From contig UFRQ01000003.1 of NCBI GenBank assembly GCA_900444965.1, positions 186,001 to 250,000 on the forward strand: DNA of 64,000 nucleotides, in the 5' to 3' direction. The position numbers and the translations under genes were made by a program. The notes beneath the pieces were generated by a model. The model ran no database searches, was not told the origin of the DNA, and saw only the letters and a list, made by a program, of their open reading frames with translations. Of this stretch, positions 63,387-64,000 are shown piece by piece. The stretch is from [Actinobacillus] rossii (GTDB taxonomy: Bacteria; Pseudomonadota; Gammaproteobacteria; Enterobacterales; Pasteurellaceae). How positions within the stretch are numbered: position 1 is the first letter of the stretch; the number at the start of each line of letters is the position of its first letter.

Positions 63387-64000
63387 TGTAGAAGATCAAA
63401 CCTAATCTGACAGTCCCCGTTTAGAATTACCGTGTCTGTCAGATTAATTTGAGCTTAAATTCTTTTCTGCCCAAATCCCTTTTCCATCAAGTAATGTTGC
63501 CATCGGAGTTCTGCCACAGCACATTTTTCCTTGATGTGTTCGATGGTGATTATAATACATTAACCACTCATCTAAATCAGCTTGTAATGTCGCTAAATCC
63601 GTATATATTTTCTTCCTAAATGCGACTTGGTAAAATTCTTGTAAGATAGTCTTATGAAAACGTTCACAGATACCATTCGTCTGTGGATGCTTCACTTTCG
63701 TTTTAGTATGCTCTATGTCATTTATCGCTAAATAAAGCTCATAATCGTGATTTTCCACTTTGCCACAATATTCACTGCCACGGTCGGTGAGAATACGCAA
63801 CATCGGTAATCCTTGGGCTTCAAAGAACGGCAGGACTTTATCATTGAGCATATCTGCAGCGGCAATTGCGGTTTTCATTGTGTAGAGCTTTGCAAAAGCA
63901 ACCTTGCTATAAGTATCAACAAATGTTTGCTGATAAATGCGTCCAACACCTTTTAAATTACCTACATAAAAGGTATCTTGTGAACCTAAATAGCCCGGAT
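63387..64000 (-). mobile_element. IS481-like insertion sequence (continues beyond the window)
   Basis: The element end is taken as TGTAGAAGATC at 63387 because it starts with TGT, is shared with the remnant end at 44362-44387, and lies just outside the transposase. AATCTGACAG (63404-63413) and CTGTCAGATT (63436-63445) also form an inverted repeat inside the end. The other end is not in view. Confidence 0.6.
63444..64000 (-). CDS. IS481-like integrase-core transposase, C-terminal part (start outside window)
   Basis: The frame is open from the window edge to the TAA at 63444, 184 codons. It is an rve (DDE) core: the first aspartate is in QQTFVDTYSKVAFAKLY, the second in RILTDRGSEYCG, and the glutamate in TNGICERFHKTILQEFY, followed by LDEWLMYYNHHRTHQG typical of IS481/IS3 integrases. 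The first internal ATG (63878) is not the true start because coding sequence continues upstream (YLGSQDTFYVGNLKGVG). It lies within the Tn7-like element and is a later insertion. Confidence 0.9.
   Translation of the reverse strand, partial: PGYLGSQDTFYVGNLKGVGRIYQQTFVDTYSKVAFAKLYTMKTAIAAADMLNDKVLPFFEAQGLPMLRILTDRGSEYCGKVENHDYELYLAINDIEHTKTKVKHPQTNGICERFHKTILQEFYQVAFRKKIYTDLATLQADLDEWLMYYNHHRTHQGKMCCGRTPMATLLDGKGIWAEKNLSSN

Overview
The window looks like a chromosomal segment of a Haemophilus species, most likely H. influenzae or a close relative. The evidence is the very frequent 9-base Pasteurellaceae uptake signal AAGTGCGGT / ACCGCACTT (often as inverted pairs that form terminators), an Hia/Hsf-type giant adhesin, a NadR-type NAD salvage enzyme, typical Haemophilus neighbours (trkH-hemG next to an rRNA operon, engB-comM), and AT-rich coding with TAA stops.

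Layout. 1-6290: 5' part of a very large trimeric autotransporter adhesin on the minus strand, with an 18-base poly-T (minus strand) upstream that is a likely phase-variation switch. 6608-14739: complete D-xylose locus, xylBA divergent from xylFGH-xylR, with a CRP site between them. 14762-17547: truD and pyrG. 17643-24673: CRP- and Fur-type sites, a TonB-dependent haem/haemoglobin-type receptor, a two-subunit ABC exporter and a YbaN-like membrane protein. 24855-27292: eno, a Nudix hydrolase and a small conserved protein. 27370-35312: L-fucose locus fucR-fucI-fucK-fucU-fucA-fucP-fucO, all on the minus strand. 35439-42772: AI-2E-family permease, arfA with its in-gene terminator, a small protein, ribB under an FMN riboswitch, pflA, dprA, and divergent ilvY/ilvC. 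42964-44278: an IS256-family element. 44620-49983: an rRNA operon on the minus strand (16S, tRNA-Ile, tRNA-Ala, 23S, 5S) with two promoters and boxA. 50352-56140: hemG-trkH-yigZ, tusA, a metallophosphoesterase, nadR and engB.

56242-64000 is the accessory part. comM is cut after about 286 codons by a sequence that starts TGTTAAAG and carries two 12-base direct repeats 20 bases apart, as expected of a Tn7-like transposon end. Inside the element come a TnsE-like protein, a degraded gene fragment, and an apparent operon of three full genes plus one tiny gene: an unrecognised protein, a PD-(D/E)xK (DUF4297/Cap4-like) nuclease, a 44-residue ORF with a strong ribosome binding site, and an SMC/Rad50-like ATPase with a CPYC zinc hook. 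I read this cluster as a candidate anti-phage system of the ABC-three-component/Lamassu type that I cannot match to a named subtype. The window ends inside an IS481-like transposase; a related IS end also lies as a remnant beside the rRNA operon.

Together: two host-derived sugar pathways under CRP, iron/haem uptake under Fur and CRP, cofactor salvage typical of a host-restricted organism, competence genes (dprA and a broken comM), and a mobile island carrying defence cargo.
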